Origin: Warburgia ugandensis
Taxonomy: Eukaryota > Streptophyta > Magnoliopsida > Canellales > Canellaceae
DNA: 64,000 nucleotides
Reading direction: 5' to 3'
NCBI GenBank assembly: GCA_035236585.1
Contig: CP141132.1
Span: 25,999,445-26,063,444 of the forward strand
The position numbers and the translations under genes are program-made. Shown piece by piece: positions 28,430 to 41,939 of the stretch. Below the pieces are notes generated by a model. The model saw nothing but the letters and a program-made list of their open reading frames with translations. It was not told the DNA's origin and made no database searches. Each line of letters begins with the position of its first letter. Position 1 is the first letter of the stretch.

Positions 28430-30561
28430 TCAAAAGATCTCAGGGTACTTTTCTTGCATTTCTGACTCCGGTTCCCAAGTCTCTTCTTCCATGTGCGCAT
28501 TTCTCCACCAAACTTTGACTAAGTGTATGTCTTTGCTCTGCAGCTTCTTACTCTTACGAGCCAGAATCTCAATTGGTCTGGTCTCTAGCTTGAGATCCTC
28601 CATCAACTCCATGGGTACTTGGGTGATGACATGAGCAGGGTCAGGCATGTACCTCCTTAGCATAGATATATGGAATACATTATGCACCTTAGATAGCTGA
28701 GGGGGTAGTGTGACCCTGTAGGCCACTTTTCCCACTTTCTCCAGGATTTCAAAAGGCCCTATGTAACGTGGACTAAGCTTGCCTTTGATATCGAACCGCA
28801 TAACTCCTTTAGTGGGAGATATCTTTAGGAAAACATGCCTTCCTATGTCGAATTCTAATGGTCTCCTCCTTTGATCAGCATAGTTCTTTTGCCGGCTTTG
28901 AGCTGTGAGTAGGCATTTCTTTATGAGTTTGACCTTCTCAATGCATTGCTCCACCAGCTCGGACTGTAGCACCCTGGACTCTCCAACTTCACTCCAACTG
29001 GTGGGTGATTGACAGGGTCTTCCATAGAGCGCCTCGTACGGAGCCATGCCAATGCTCAACTGAAAGCTGTTGTTGTACGCAAACTCTATTAGCGGCAGGT
29101 TTTCATCCCAGCTTTGCTTCCAATCGAGGGCACAAGCTTGCAGCATATCTTTGACTATCTGGATTGTGCACTCTGACTATCCATCGGTCTGTGGATGGAA
29201 GGATGTGCTAAAGTTCAAGGAAGATCTTAAGGATTTTTGGACAGACTTCCATAGTTGTGAAGTGAAGCGGCTATCTCTATCTGAAGTGATACTAAGGGGT
29301 ATGCCATGTAAACTCAGTATCTCTTTGATGTTAGGCTGTCAGTGGATTGGGTATGGCGTATAGGAAGGAAATGGGCTATCTTAGTCAATCTATCAACAAT
29401 TACGCAGATCATGTCATGACCCTTAGAGGTCCTGGGTAACCCTACAATGAAGTCCATGGTAATATGATCCCATTTCCATTTGGGTAACTCAAGGGGTTGT
29501 AACAATCCCACAGGTCTTTGATGTTCGGCCTTTACTTGTTGACATGTTAGACACTTTGCCACAAATTCCCCTATGTCTCTTTTCATACCATCCCACCAAT
29601 ATTGTCTCTTTAAGTCTTGACACATCTTAGTTCCTCCTAGGTGTATAGTATACTTAGACTGATGAGCCTCTTTTAAGATTTCTTGTCTTAATTCTTCATT
29701 AATTAGTACCACTAATCTTCCTTGCATGTAAACACTACCATCTTCCCCTTTAGTAAACCTTGGTTTTCCTATTAAAGCTTGTATGTCCGGATCCCCTTGC
29801 TGTGCTTGCTTAACCTTTTCATTAACAGCCGACTTTATTGTTAGACCTGTCATAATGATCTTGCGCTTACTTATGTCTGGTTTCCACGTTATTACTTCTT
29901 GTAATAGCTTCCATCTCTTAGTAAATAAACTTGCACACATCCCTCTGGTTTTTCTACTTAATGCATCAGCTACCACATTAGCTTTTCCAGGGTGATAATG
30001 AATGGAGAAGTCATAGTCTTTTAAGTATTCCATCCATCTTCTTTGTCGCATGTTTAAGTCTTGTTGGGAAAAGATATATTTAAGACTCTTATGATCTATG
30101 AAAACTTCAAACTTTTCCCCATATAGATAATGTCTCCAGATTCGCAAGGCAAAGACTATGGCTGCTAATTCCAAGTCATGGGTTGGGTAATTGACTTCAT
30201 GCTTCTTGAGTTGCTGAGAAGCATAAGCAATTACCTTCCCATGTTGCATAAGTACACAGCCTAGTCCTTGTTGCGAGGCATCACTGTATATCTCAAATCC
30301 GCCATTTCCGGAAGGTAAGGTAAGGATAGGTGTTGTAGTTAACCTTCTCTTTAGTTCCTGGAAGCTTTCCTTACATTTATCAGTCCATTCAAATCTTGTA
30401 TCTTTCCTGGTCAGCTTAGTTAAAGGTAAAGCAATTTGTGAAAAACCCTCGATGAATCTCCTGTAATATTTAGCAAGTCCTAAGAAGCTTCTTATTTTTG
30501 TGACTGTCTTAGGTCTTTCCCATCTTTGTACTGATTCAACCTTAGCGGGGTCGACTACCAT
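28430..30561 (-). pseudogene. Tekay RNase H, integrase and chromodomain region
   Basis: In minus-strand order: end of the reverse transcriptase thumb, RNase H ([38 protein letters not shown]), integrase zinc-binding region (H near HLGGTK, then CLTCQQVK), integrase core ([13 protein letters not shown]) and C-terminal part (WRNAHMEEETWEPE), the type II chromodomain seen in Tekay elements. These enzymes would degrade the RNA template and insert the cDNA. The region is broken. Confidence 0.85.
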
Positions 30562-30648
30562 GCCATCTTGAGAAATAATGTGTCCTAAGAAATTAACCTT
30601 TTCTAGCCAAAACTCACACTTACTGAATTTTGCATATAACTTGTGTGC

Positions 30649-32128
30649 TCATAGGGTGCTTAATGTTATCCTTAGATGTTCCTTATGGTCTTCAAGAGTT
30701 TCTGAATATATCAAGATATCATCCACAAACACTATGATGAATTTGTCTAAGTACTCCTTGAACACCCTATTCATGAGGTCCATAAACAAGGCTGGAGCAT
30801 TAGTTAAACCAAAGGACATCACTCTGAATTCATAATGGCCATATCGAGTCCTAAAGGCTATCTTCTTCTCTAACTTGAAGTTGATGGTAGCCGAATCGTA
30901 GATCAATCTTAGAGAAGACTCTGGCTGATTGAAGTTGATTGAAAAGATCATCAATTCAGGGAAGGGGGTACTTATTCTTAATAGTAACCCTATTTAGCAT
31001 CCGATAGTCTACGCACAATCTCATGGAGCCATCCTTTTTCTTAACAAAAAGGATTGGAGCTCCCCACGGAGATACGCTAGGCCGTATGAACCCTTTGTCA
31101 AGTAGTTCCTGTAACTGGGTCTTCAATTCTTTTAGTTCTGCAGGAGCCATTCGGTAAGGAGCTTTGGAAATAGGAAAAGTACCGGGTATAAGGTCAATGG
31201 TAAACTCAATTTCTCTTGGTGGGGGTAGACCTGGTAAGTCCTCAAGGAATACGTTAGGAAATTCTTGGACTACCTCGACATCCTCTAGCTTTGGTTGGGG
31301 ACTCTCGACAGATTCAATCTTGGCCAAGAAGAAGGGACATCCCTGAGCAATGTGCTTAACTGCTTTCATGGAAGAAATAACACACGCTCCAGAATAATCC
31401 TTTCTTCCTTGGAGGGTGAAAGTGTCTCCATTAGGTAGGGTAAAAGTGACACATTTTTGGCGGCAATCAACAAAGGCTTGATGAAGGGCTAGCCAGTCCA
31501 TACCTACAATGGCGTCAAAGTCATTCATATCTAAGTGAATAAGATTGGCATGTAGCAAATGATCTTTGACCAAAACGGGAACATCTTGGAGATAAGAATA
31601 GGTGGGAAGTGCCTGGCCTACAGGAGTCAGGACTTCTAGAGCGAAGTCCAGGTCCTGTGGTATAATGTCCAAGGTTGATGCAAACTCCCAAGATATGAAA
31701 GAATGAGTGGAGCCTGTATCGAATAGAACTTTAGCAGGTGTATCATAGATAGAAAGAATACCTTCAACTACTGCATTTGAAGCCTGGGCTTGACTGGAAG
31801 TGAGGGCAAAGACACGTCCTTGGCTCTTTGGAACCTGATCTTCTTTACGCTCTTCAACTTTCCTTTTAGGACAATTCCTAGCAAGATGTCCTAATTCTCC
31901 ACAAGTATAGCAAGTGATGTTGAAAGTGGGACATGGTTTGCCTGAATGATTCTTGTTACACCTAGGGCATGTCTTCCAGTCTGGTCTTCTTCCTTTGTTT
32001 TCAAACGGCTTCTTGAAAGGTAGCCTGGGTCCAGATGATTGAAATGGTCTCTTCCCTTTATTTCTCATGGTGTTGGTGTTCTTAGTTTCCTTTATCACCT
32101 GATTCCTTGGTAGAGGCTGGGAGGCCAC
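30649..32128 (-). pseudogene. Tekay gag zinc knuckle, protease and reverse transcriptase region
   Basis: In minus-strand order: a CCHC zinc knuckle ([15 protein letters not shown]), an aspartic protease ([13 protein letters not shown]), and reverse transcriptase from [16 protein letters not shown] to [15 protein letters not shown], the catalytic box. The capsid part of gag that should come first is absent. The region is broken. Confidence 0.85.
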
Positions 32129-32149
32129 CCCGAACCTCTCGGCATAGCA

Positions 32150-33153
32150 CCCACGAGTTTACTAGCCCAAATCATATACTATCAAGCAGGCAAGAACCTT
32201 TTTTTTTTTTCTTTTTCAAAACATGTTTATGCATGTATCATACATACAATAATCCTTTTTCAAAACATGTCTATGCATGTAACACATGCCTTGGCAATAT
32301 ATGCGCAATGTATTTTTCATATGCATGCTAAGTTCATTTATGAAATCAATTCATGCTAAACAGGTCATGTGCATAAGGATGTAACATAAGTTTATATGAT
32401 ATATGCATAAAGATAGGACATGTAACTTAAAAACCTAAAACATGCATTAGAAAAGCAACCATGACTCAAAACATGCATTCTCAAAGCATCATGGGTTCTT
32501 TTTAAAAGTCTAGTAGCGATAGGACACCTACCTGGTTTGATTGCGCTAGTCCCCTTGTCCTCGTACGTTCCTGGACATGGTTTAGGGGAAAAAGGTTAGC
32601 TTGGCCTATTTCTATAAGTTCTAGAATAGTTTACCTCACTACTTAGGCATTAAGGGTTCATTCCCATGCCTAAGGGCCTCCTAAGGTCCCTAACTGGGCC
32701 TTGGTATAGTCAGGTTTGCAAAGGTTTAGTGGCCCCGCGCCACTATCATAGTTTAAGGGTCATACTAGCCTTAGATAGGGGCTTGATCAAGTATTTAATG
32801 GTTTGGGTGTGTCCGCGCTGTCGATATGGACACAATGCCTCTCGCTGCGCCTCAATCAGAGTCATAGAACTCAAGTTATGGGTATTCTAGTGTTAAGAAT
32901 GCATAGAAGGCCCAAAACGGGCCCTACGTCACCGCTCCCGGGACGCAGGTGTGTCCCGGTCGAGCGGCGACTGGCCCACACGTGCAGTCGCATGCTCCCG
33001 GGCATCATCAGGCTGTGTGTTCTGCTTATGCAGAACGCGCGGCGTCACCGTCGCAGGCCCACATGAGGCGGGTGCCCAGGACGCTAACGCATCCTACATT
33101 AGCGGCGCGCACCCCCCACAGGGATTTCAAGGTTACAAAAATGGAGTCATTAC
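32150..33153 (-). repeat. Tekay 5' LTR and flank, partial
   Basis: Minus-strand LTR start at 33153, GC-rich up to about 32800, then AT-rich with GCATG words. The border with internal sequence is unclear because the primer site and gag start are missing. ORFs of 70-140 codons here have no protein similarity. Confidence 0.55.
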
Positions 33154-33734
33154 ATCAACACAATCCAATGATCACCATATACTTTCAAGATTTCATGCAT
33201 GTGAAACCTAGGGGAGAAAATCAAGAAAGAAAAGAACAAGATGATGGGAATGAATTCAACAAAAGACATATCTTAATCAAAGCAAAGAACAAGAAGAGCA
33301 ATGAAACAAGGAAAAAAACAATGAAGACTAACCGGGAAATGCTTGAAACCAAAGAGAAGAAGCTTTAAGGAGGCAAGGAACACAAGTGAGAAGCAGCCTA
33401 AAACAAAGCATCAAAAGCCTAGGAACACCCTTTGATGGAGGCACCACTTTCTTAGGAAAAGAGGCGTCTCCAACCTTATGTTTGTTACGTGGAATCCTTT
33501 TGAGTGGTGTATAGATGTTTTGGTTTCTATTTTGATATGATTCTAACCTAATTAAAGAGGAAATAGGTGATAAGTATTGGAGTTTATAAAAGATATAAGA
33601 ATGGAAGTTGGGAGATTAGATTTAGAAGGTGGGGTGGCATGGAGATCTTGGTAGCTAAGGTGGGAGGCACCACCTTTTTAGGAGGAGCGTCTCCACCTTC
33701 TTTTGTCCATGCATGAGAAATGCTAATAGGGGTG

Positions 33735-33767
<33 letters not shown>

Positions 33768-34930
33768 GGAAAGGAGATGGTTTCTCACTTGATTGGTCCA
33801 CCTATACATGCATTTCTTACCATGTGATAATCTCCAACAAATACTTACTAATTATCCCTTAAAATGCATTGTTTTAACATACGATAATTACTTGAAAAAG
33901 TCCTCCAATCATGTGGCTCTATGTGGCATAGCTAAGTGGTTTACTTTGATGGTTTCAATGGCTTGGCTCTTGAGCATACATCTTTTGGCTTCTCTTAGCT
34001 TTCCTTGATGGCTTAAGAGGCTCTCATGGCTCTACTTCATGCAAGGGTGGTAAAATTGCATGAATTTTACATGGGCCCATTTCTAGTCGCCTTTTATTCT
34101 TTTCATTACTTTCTTGAGCTTCATCTAGTTTCTTTAGGATTATCTTGACCCTTTCTTGAGTTTTGGAATGATGACATTTAGGTCCTATTTCTTTGATTTG
34201 ATCTTGATCCTCAATTTGCATCTTGATCAATCTTGGCCATTGGATCATCATCTTTATACTTGCAAAAGATTAAAAATCCTAATTAAATTCTAGAAAATTA
34301 TGAAAATTCACATACTTACTATAGATCATCTTCTGAATGTGAAAAATATCAAACCTTTGAATCATCAGCTCAGAAATGCATGTGTTTGAAGTTTTGGAAC
34401 CTAGAATAATGCTTATAATTTTCAACACATGGACTACTAATTGGGTATTTTTATATAAAACTGAATACCTATCAATGGCTAAGATTGATTGTATGAATTT
34501 TTTATTCAAGATCTAAACTTATAGATCAATTAAGAATTCAATTTAAATGAAAATCTAAAAGTGGATTTGAAATAAAAAAAAAGTGGTTCAGGAATTAAAG
34601 TTATCCTATCGGTTAAGGTTGGACCTTTGATTCAGTTCAATTAAAATCAAATAGGGATTAATTTTGCATAGTTATGAGGCTCAGTTTGAAAAGGGGAAAA
34701 CAAAATAGGGAAAAAGACAAAACATGACCCATATGAAATTAAATAAAAGGGACTAAGGGCAAAATTAAAATTTTTGTTAAAATTTTCTTCTTTTAACAAA
34801 ATTGAGGGAGGAGGGCAATGATGCAAATACCTCCCCATGTCTATTTGAAGGGCTAAAACAAAGCGAATAAGGGAGGAATTGTATGAAACCCAAAATGGGT
34901 CTTGCCTAGAACAATTGACATTTGTAAAAA
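33154..34930 (-). repeat. LTR-like block, right part (element C family)
   Basis: Closely parallels 60185-61945: the CAACACAAT start, the GAAGACTAACC and GAAGCAGCC blocks, the paired AGGCACCAC / GGCGTCTCC blocks and the AAATGGGTCTTGCCTAGAACAAT block all occur in the same order. No gene is seen. Similarity stops at about 34930, where element C internal sequence begins, so roughly 1.2 kb of LTR start seems to be lost. Confidence 0.65.
33731..33770. repeat. GA-rich microsatellite
   Basis: Short GA run inside the LTR-like block; a similar shorter run lies near 60750. Confidence 0.9.
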
Positions 34931-35613
34931 GAATTCTCAGAGAAAAGGTAAAACAAGAATTCTCTCTTCATGTGACCGAATTCAACAAGACTGATGGTTC
35001 ACATAATTTTATAAGCACAAATGAGACAAAAAATGTGATCCCTAAGAATTGATGCCATTACTAAGACTAGTAGGGTTAGTTCACCTTAATTCCTTCATAT
35101 CTATATCCTCACTAAGGCTATCATCCACCATAAGATCAACCAGTCTTTAGATAGGATGAAACATAGGCCTGAGAATGGTTCTGAAAGAAAGTGTACAAGG
35201 ATTCAGAGTTTCAAATCTAAGTAGAGGTCTTCAATAATTGGACTACTTTTCTCTTGATTTCAATAAAGTGATATCTTTTGTAATTTTCCTTTCTCTCAAC
35301 ATTTTATTTTCTTTTTGTGATAATTCTTTTGATTTTCTCTACATTTTGTATTTCTTTGAAGTAAAGGTTTTTTCCATGTATGTTGATATTTCGCACTTCT
35401 TGGACTTTTTTCATTTTTTGAAAAGAAAAAGGCTTACCAAGAGTCTTAAAGGGTCTAACTAGTGGTATAATATGCTGGTTAGGCTTTATGTCTCTGGGCT
35501 GAAACAAGGATGTCTTATATCATTTCTTAGGTTTCTTAAAGCTAATTAGATTCAATAAATGTTTAAGAAAGATGTTAGTACTCTATTATTTCTTTGCAAT
35601 TGACCAAAACAAA

Positions 35614-37848
35614 TGTTGTGTTTTTCGCAAGTGCACGGGATATTGTAGTATAGCATATGCAAGTATGGATCGATCCCACAGGGACTTGCTTTAAGAAATT
35701 GGAGTTTTAATAAAATTTTATTTTCAAAACTTAAAATTAAATGAAAAAATTTAATAGAAAGTGGAATCAGACTTTAGATGAATTTAATCAATGAAAATTA
35801 TAGGAATCCAATTCAAAAAGATAGTAATTTAACTAAATAAACATGAAATATCTACTTCCCTAGATGGATTATCATCAAATTCTTTAGATCTGTTCATGTA
35901 AACTTTGACCAGGCTTCATGAGTCTCTTCTTGGTGCTTCTAATTGATGATTTATCGAAGGGATTAGGCAGATTCTCAATAATTACAAAGATAGGGTCTAC
36001 ATAAGAAATTAAGTTTTAATGGCTTAGATTTGATTTTTGATTCTCAGATTGAAGATCAGGAAGGATAAACATGCTAGGAAGTGTCCTAAGAACAAGATCT
36101 AAAGAGGAATTGAAATTCTGATATGAAATAATTGAAGAAATAAAGAGATCTTATTTGTCAAAGCAAAACTGTTGATTTGATTAAGCTTCAATAAGATAGA
36201 TTTGGATTAAACAATTCCTGGATTAAGTAAGAACAATATAGAATGCAAATAACAGAACATGAATAGAATAGAACATAGATAAGAACAGTAATAGGACAAA
36301 AAATGTAATTAAAATTTTTATAATAAGGGAAAAAATGGAATATTTCCTCAAAGTTCCTTAAATTTCTCGCAAAATAGAACTGAAACAGGGGAAGAAGAAG
36401 ATTTGCTAGAGAAGATGGTGATGGCTATGGCCAGCCACTGTTGTTTGGGCTGGATGGGGCATTGCAGTGCATGATGATGTTGGTGCGGACAAAACATGAA
36501 GGTGGTTAGGAAAAGAGAGAGAAGAGGAATCTTGGCCAGTGCTGTGTGGTAGAGTGGAGAATAGGGGGCAGCTAGTGGTGAGTGAGGTGGAGGGAGCGTG
36601 GCCGAGCTAGATTAGTCAGGCTGGAATGAAGAGGATGATGGGAGGTGTGGTGTTGGGGAAAATAAAACAGATGCCGATTGAAGGCTGAAGTTACCGGAGC
36701 TTCTGGGTTGGCTGAAAATGACGACTACAGACGACGTCGCTAATTGGTATCATGGATAGAGCAGAGGGTAGGCAAGTGAGGTAGAGAGGAGAAGGGGTCT
36801 GCGGGTGGTGAGCAAACTAGTGCAGTGGATTGGAGAAGGGTGCTTGGCTAGTCCAGTTCAGATGGGGGTAGATGTCATGGACGACGAGTGATGTGCCCTT
36901 GGGTCTGTGCAACTGGTTTGGACAGGCTAAATCAACCAGTAATGGGGAGGAGTCGGTGATGGAAGTGGGTTGACTTGGGCTATGATTGAATGGAGAGACA
37001 AGGAAGATGATAGGGGAACTTTGGTCATTGGGTGCACTAAAATAGGTAAGGAAAAAAAGGATGGAAGTAAAGGAGAAAATAGTGATGCGATGAAGGGTGG
37101 ACGATGGGAAGAATGGGTAGAGGCTAGTGAATTCGGGGGTCTAACAATAGAGTAGAGGGGAAAGGGAACAATAGCTTAGGAGGGGGTGCCGTAGAAGCAG
37201 GGTGGTACTAGAACTCGGTTTCCAATAGAAAAAAAGAAAAAATAGCGATGAAGGATAATAGGTGCTAGTGAGGTAAGGCAAGAGAGAACGATGGGGATTG
37301 AGAGGAGGAGGAATACACTAATAATAGGAAATAAAAGATAGACAATGAGCATAATGAATGGAAAGAAAGGAAAAATAAAAACTAAAACTAAAAACTTCCT
37401 AAGACTCCATGGTTTCCTTCTTATAAAGCCTTCCCCCTAATTCTCTTCTCCCTCTCTTTCCTTATCCTTTAGGAGTTAGTTTCCTACTAGGAAACTTCCT
37501 CTCCATTCCAAATCTTATCCATAATCTCCTCTCCTTATTAGAACTCTTCTTCTTGTGAGTGATATGGTTTTTCAAAGCCCTCTTAGATAATCTACACCAT
37601 TGATTAGCTGCTCAAACCACGATCTGTTTGATCTACAACATATAAGACTAAATTAGAGTCTTTTAACTATACATTAAGCATCTGATTAGCTTGGATGATC
37701 ATCTGATCATTAATTTTGACAATTTATGGTTGGATGGCAAATTTGAGTTAAATTTGATATTTTATCTAAAAAGCATCAAATTGATGAGTTGGATGGTCTA
37801 ATTAAATGCTAAACTAGGGGTCTTTTGGACACAATTAAACACTTAACA
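35614..37848 (-). repeat. Element B 3' LTR
   Basis: 2,235 bases, left-hand copy, minus strand TGTTAAGTG start at 37848. The centre (36400-37300) is GA-rich on the plus strand and gives only spurious frames. Confidence 0.9.
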
Positions 37849-37866
37849 CATCCCCCAACTAGCATT
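37849..37866 (-). other. Polypurine tract of element B
   Basis: Minus-strand GTTGGGGGATG directly before the 3' LTR, like the tract of element A. Confidence 0.8.
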
Positions 37867-38548
37867 TTGCTAGTCAAGAGCAAAACATGCAAAAATCATT
37901 TTTCAAAAAGTGATACAAGGTTCCACTTTCATTGTATTTAGCACATGCAACAAGCCCTTAAACCCCTAGGTTACCCCTAGTGGATGAGTTAGGCCTTGTG
38001 AGGGTTTGTAGTGAATATACCCACAAATTCATTAAGGCCGAGCCCCTATTTTATCTCAGAGAATCCTCATTCATGGGCAACCTACTAGTTTTTCACAACT
38101 TAATGGAGAATATTTGATAATTTTACACATCATACACATATTAAAGACATTTTATTTGAGTTATGTCTCGGAGTGCACCACATGTGTATAGCCACATAAA
38201 TCTTGGCTTGGAACTGGATATGCTTAAATTCCATGGGAAATATATCTTGACATCAAATCCTCATAGTTATACTCTTAGAAATGAAACTCTCAGATAAGGG
38301 TTTAAACATATTTCTCTCATTATGTGATTGAATCAAACAAGTTAATGGTTTATATAAATCTTTTGAATGCTCATGAGACAAAGGAAAGTGATCCCTAGGA
38401 GTAGATGTCATCACCAAGAATATTAGGGGTAGTTTAGCTTAATTCCTTCTTTTTATCGCCTCTTCAAGGCTATGTTCTACCTAAGATCAATAAGCCTTTA
38501 ACTAGGACGAAACATAGGCTTAGGATAGGTTCAGAAAAGAAGGGTAAT

Positions 38549-40813
38549 GTAATGACACACTTAAATCACCTTAATAGGTGGTTATATGTTTTTTTTTTAA
38601 TTAAAATATGGAACAAAAGAATTTGTGAGAAATGTTCACATCATTAGATTCTATGCTCAAAATGGAATCCAATGCCTTAAAGGTTTACATTCACCAGGCT
38701 CAATAGCCCAAAAAACATATATAGATGAATCCAAATCTCAATCGTCAAAATCATGCAATTTATGAATTTATTTTCGAGCATGCGAGCAATGTGTTAAATC
38801 TGCTCATACTAGAAATCGTATTCAAGGCCATAAATCATGAAGACAATTTTGCATGCTCGTATAAGAACATCATATCCCAAAAGTATACTAAATATGGTGA
38901 TAGATTCGAGTGCTTCAAGGCCATAAATCATGAAGACAAGTCTGCTTACTCGTATAAGAACATCATATCTCAAAAGTATACAAAATAAGTAATAACGGCA
39001 AGTAAATTACTTAGAGTTTGGGATGCATGAAAAAAAATTTAGTAGTATTAGACTGCCTACCTCGATGTCTCATGAATCACATTCTTCATTACTCGACCTT
39101 GATCCATCTTCATGAAACCCTGGATATTAATTGATAACAAGGATTCCAATATCATTTTCCATCTTTTGTAGATCATTACTTAGACTTACAGATTAATGAC
39201 TAGATCTGCCTTTTAGGTTATAGGTCATTGCTTAAATGCATTTCTAGGCTAGATCTCTCATATAGATCTAATGTTTAATGGTTAGGTTGCCTTCGATAAC
39301 TTCATGTCATCAAGATCGTGTAATTGAATGATCAGATCTCATAGATCACCTGTCCCAATGCTCAGAAAAGGTCTATACTTGATTTGAATGGACAGATCTA
39401 TCCTTCAAGGGCTGATACATGTACTTTGGGGTTAATCCTAAGCTATTAATGCCCTAACACCTCTAATGGATCAAGTCATGAGATCTGATCATCTTTGATA
39501 TGGTAGATCTATGATATTTCTATAATTTTTGGGCTATAGTAATATAAAATAGTTCTTTGATCCTGATTTTCATAGTCTCATTAGGTCTGTGTCGTTGATA
39601 CGAATGCAACGGTTCTTTTGGATCATCAAACGGAGTTATATAGCCTCCTTAATTGGATTTTTAGTGTCGTGCCTCAATGGACGACCCAGATGTGTCAATT
39701 AGGGCCCTGCAAGTCATGGTTCCCAGGACGCGTGTGCGTCCCAGTCACTTTACGATCGCATTTGCATGCGCGTGCATGCTCAAGCTTCTAGCAAGGGCGA
39801 TTGTCTTGGATGGCATCTCACGGACGCGTCTCTGGCACGGGCATGTGCGCATCATAGCTCCTAACGCGCTTGTGCGTCCCAGTCAGATTGAGATTGCACC
39901 TGCATGGTCGCATGCACCCGAATGCCGCGCCAAGGAGTGCATTTTTGGGCGCGCATCACATACGTTGTCCCTGGGCATGTCTGGTTCAATGGGTCAGCAA
40001 ACCCATCATTTTTCTTCAACTATTTCTAGCCGAGAAACACTAGATCCAGCATGGATTTGGTCTGGGAAAAGGGGAAAATAAGAGAGGGAGATGGGGGCCT
40101 TACCTGGGTAGTAGGAGATGGTGCTCCCTTCTTGCCAATGGGTACGATTCCATCGTGCTGCTAGAAACCCTCCCGTCAGAAGTGCAAAAACGGAGTGAAG
40201 TCATAGGGAAGAGAAGGGAAGAGGCGTACCCAATTCCAGTGGGTGCCTGTGCCATGGGAGAAAAGAAGAACAGAGGGGGGAAGACTTTTCAATGAAGGAG
40301 AAACCCTTGCAGGAGATGGGGGAGGTGATGATCGGAGAGAAAAGGGGAAGAGGGTTTTTATAGAGGGTGAAGGCGGTGTTGCCCAATGGCAGTGCTGCCA
40401 TTTTTTCGGTGCCGCCTGCAATGGCGGTGCTGGAAGTCAGTTGGCTGGAGGTGGAAGACAACAATGGAGGGGGGTGTCGTTAGTAAAACAACCCCCCTGT
40501 GTTTTTGGGTCTTAGTCGTTTTGTAGTCAAATTACAGATATGCCCTCCAATCTTCAAATGCCCCTAACTTGGTCATACAAACTCCGTTTTCAGTGTTCTT
40601 TGAGGCGTTGGATTCCATTTCAAGCATAGAATATAATGATATAGACATTTCTCATAAATTATTTTGTTTCATATTTTAATTAAAATAAAACATCTAACTA
40701 CCTATGAAGGTGATTTAAGCATATATTAATTTCCAAAATAAACAAAGCAAATGCCATGATTGATCGTGGTTGTAAAAGTGATATAAGAATATTGAAAAAT
40801 TTGAGTCATTACA
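38549..40813. mobile_element. LTR-derived insert with inverted ends
   Basis: A 2.27-kb insert bounded by TGTAATGAC on the left and GTCATTACA on the right. The right half, read on the minus strand, looks like a Tekay-type LTR (TGTAATGACTCAAATTTTTC, then a CTTAAATCACCTTCATAGGT block). The left end, read on the plus strand, repeats the same block at 38562 and stays similar for about 130 bases, but lacks roughly 95 bases after the tip. The ends are therefore inverted copies of one LTR start. The sequence resumes element B on both sides; a clear target duplication was not seen. Confidence 0.7.
38821..38990. repeat. 93-bp tandem duplication
   Basis: Two copies starting TTCAAGGCCATAAATCATGA at 38821 and 38914, ending in the AAAAGTATAC block, inside the LTR-derived insert. 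Confidence 0.9.
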
Positions 40814-41752
40814 AGTATAAAGATTTCAATGGTTCAAAATTGTGTGGAGGTCTTCACTGAATATTTGTTAGGACAACTTTTCTTTTGGGTTGTGCTTGAA
40901 GTGAATATCTCTTTTAGATTTTTGTCTTTCTCTTTCTTTCTTTTTTTTTTTTTTCCTTGGCTTCTTTGAAAGAAAGATAGCTAATTTTCACACTTCTTTG
41001 ACTTTTTGTCCTCTTTTTGAACTTTTTCTACTAACTCTACTCATTTTGACAATGGGTAATGGATATTAATTTTTCTGGCTTGTTCTGGGTTAAGGTAAAT
41101 GGAGTTAAGAAAGAAAAGGCTTAATAATGTGTTCAAAGGGGCTAACTAGTGGTATGATATACTGGGTAGGCTTTATGTCTCTAGGCTGAGCAAGGATGGC
41201 ATATATCATTTCCTAGGTTTTTAAAGCTTATCAGATTCAATAAAATTTCTAGAATTAAAGCTATTACGCTTATTTATTCTTGATGTTTAACCAACTAAAT
41301 TATATATGGTGAAGAAGTTGTGGAATTACTTATAACTCTCTGAAAGAAGATTGTCTCAAAATCTCACTGGGTTATAGGTCTCCACTAATTTTCCTCAAGA
41401 TCTCTAAGTCATACCTCTTGATTAGTCTTGATTATGTGTTGTATGTAAATGGTTTCCAAGAAATAACTTTCATAAAATGCTTCAACACATGAATGATATG
41501 CAAAACTAATCTTATGCATTCCCATTAAGAGATGAAAATGGTGTAATTACTAAATTTTGAACATTCAGTTCTCATCATAGTAAGGGAACTCACCTTAAAT
41601 TTTTATTTTTTATTTTTCAAAAGAAAACAAACTCAAGAAAATTCAAAATTCCTACATGCATCTACACCTCCCAACCTGAATGAAACACTATCCCTAGTAT
41701 TTGAAAACATAGGATCCTATATGAAAATTGAGTGATGTAGACTTTAAAACAC

Positions 41753-41797
41753 TGAGTTGCCTCCTAGTAAGCGCAAAGTTTAATGTCTTCAGCCAGA
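41753..41797 (-). other. Conserved 46-bp post-coding motif (B copy)
   Basis: Minus-strand CTGGCTGAAGACATTAAAC, then GCGCT and GGAGGCAACTCAG; same position relative to protease as in element A. Confidence 0.85.
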
Positions 41798-41939
41798 TGT
41801 TAACAATTGAATTTACAATGCGTAAGACAGGCCTCCAATGGATCAAAGGTAGATAATGGTGGTAGAACTTGTGGAATTAAATCTTCAATCATGTTGTAAG
41901 AGTCATCAAGTTCTAATTGTTGATGGTTGGAATTGAAGA

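Larger units (their letters stand above)
27520..33153 (-). mobile_element. Tekay/Del chromovirus (Ty3/gypsy), broken
   Basis: A minus-strand element with TGTAATGACTCCATTTTTGT starts in both LTRs (28379 and 33153 reading leftward). Between them lie a polypurine tract, integrase with a C-terminal chromodomain, RNase H, reverse transcriptase, protease and a gag zinc-knuckle region. The N-terminal half of gag and a recognisable primer site are missing, and the two LTRs have different deletions. It carries several breaks and is of intermediate age. Chromoviruses of this kind are thought to target heterochromatin through the chromodomain. Confidence 0.85.
37867..41750 (-). other. Element B post-coding region
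   Basis: Non-coding AT-rich region homologous to 21183-22897 of element A, split by the insert at 38549-40813. No supported gene. Confidence 0.7.

Noticed and set aside
39677-40081. 134-codon plus-strand frame in GC-rich DNA
   Set aside because: Falls in the LTR-derived insert, and related GC-rich sequence occurs in the Tekay LTR near 32940; no protein match.
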